DNA of 5,559 nucleotides from Candidatus Peribacteraceae bacterium. Lineage in GTDB: Bacteria; Patescibacteriota; Gracilibacteria; Peribacterales; Peribacteraceae. Within the stretch, counting starts at the first letter, position 1; each line of letters starts with the position of its first letter. The position numbers were made by a program, and so were the translations under genes. Of this stretch, positions 5,124 to 5,559 are shown piece by piece. Below the pieces are notes generated by a model. The model worked only from the letters and a program-made list of their open reading frames with translations. It had not been told where the DNA came from and did not search any database. The stretch is taken from the NCBI GenBank assembly GCA_022843885.1, contig JALHMU010000054.1:1-5559 (forward strand). Reading direction: 5' to 3'.

Positions 5124-5559
5124 CTATCTGGCGGATACAGCGATGCCAGCATACTGGCGCAGTGCATCCAAGGAAGAGATGCCGGAAAGTTCGGCCATTT
5201 TCAGCAGCGCTTTGGCAGTCAGAATAACGTCAGGCAATGCGCGGTGACGTACGGCTGATTTTTCGAGGCCGAGTCTGGAACTGACGATATCCAAGTTATG
5301 GCGGAACTCTTGAGGATAGAGTGCTTGGCTGAGACGCATCGTGCAGATGCATTCAGGGAGATCGATATAGCCCCAGCAATGTTCCTTCTCTTTCAGCAAG
5401 AAGCTCATATCGAATGCAGCGTTATGAGCGACGAGTGTCGTACCTGCAGCGAATGCCAAAAACTCCGGCAAGACCTGATCAATCGTGCGAGCATCTTTTA
5501 CGTCTTCATCGGAAATTTTATGAATCTGTTTTGTTTCCCATGGAATATCGCGTTCTTGA
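5124..5559 (-). CDS. DnaQ-like DEDDh 3'-5' exonuclease, N-terminus outside window
   Basis: The frame is open to the window edge, so the start is missing; 144 residues are visible. An internal TTG at 5471 is not a credible start because typical family sequence lies before it (IHKISDEDVKDARTIDQVLPEFL). Motif II is TTLVAHNAAFDMSFL, motif III is HRALPD with the catalytic His and Asp; motif I (DxE) must lie upstream. Enzymes of this type proofread DNA as the epsilon subunit of polymerase III or act as separate exonucleases. The protein ends (AVSAR, TAG) about 35 residues after motif III, so there is no long C-terminal extension for binding a polymerase subunit. That leaves the choice between true epsilon and a stand-alone exonuclease open. 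It precedes def by 50 bases on the same strand. Confidence 0.92.
   Translation of the reverse strand, partial: QERDIPWETKQIHKISDEDVKDARTIDQVLPEFLAFAAGTTLVAHNAAFDMSFLLKEKEHCWGYIDLPECICTMRLSQALYPQEFRHNLDIVSSRLGLEKSAVRHRALPDVILTAKALLKMAELSGISSLDALRQYAGIAVSAR

Noticed and set aside
4813..5247. Plus-strand open frame opposite def and the exonuclease gene
   Set aside because: It covers two genes with intact catalytic motifs on the other strand and has no recognisable features.
1..5559. CRISPR array, tRNA, rRNA or insertion sequence
   Set aside because: No regularly spaced repeats, cloverleaf, rRNA signature or transposase-like frame was found on either strand.

Overview
The window reads as a piece of a small bacterial chromosome with moderate G+C, densely packed housekeeping genes and the standard genetic code. 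The only gene ending in TGA carries a tandem TGATGA followed at once by an intrinsic terminator, which argues against a TGA-recoded lineage. A DUF5667-like protein, a short peptide deformylase without the usual C-terminal helix, an EF-P with an unusual tip loop and start sites mostly lacking Shine-Dalgarno (SD) sequences together suggest a Patescibacteria/CPR-type genome, possibly Peregrinibacteria-like. That placement is an inference and is not proven by this sequence.

Layout. On the + strand, 1-1113 is the 3' part of a large helical, DUF5667-like protein and 1160-1720 is efp (elongation factor P). An AT-rich stretch of about 200 bases (1721-1919) follows, containing several strong and partly competing inverted repeats. 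It leads to an unrecognised 175-residue gene (1920-2447, + strand) with a good SD, which ends in a strong intrinsic terminator (2460-2495). The terminator's T-run runs into the stop codon of gatB (3954-2494, - strand), subunit B of the Asp/Glu-tRNA amidotransferase. Divergent from gatB, with only 34 bases between start codons, is an ECF-type sigma factor (3989-4639, + strand). It has a near-consensus promoter placed so that the mRNA should be leaderless. Its stop codon shares the palindrome TTAA with the stop of the convergent def gene (5073-4636, - strand). Upstream of def, also on the - strand, is the C-terminal part of a DnaQ-like 3'-5' exonuclease, cut by the window end.

Functionally most genes serve translation: EF-P rescues stalled ribosomes, GatB helps make Gln-tRNA/Asn-tRNA, and peptide deformylase trims nascent chains. 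The ECF sigma factor has no anti-sigma gene beside it here. The least explained part is 1721-2495: structured leader, lysine-poor orphan gene and terminator look like a self-contained transcription unit inserted between efp and gatB. This is the best candidate in the window for something undescribed. No mobile element, CRISPR array, tRNA or rRNA was seen.
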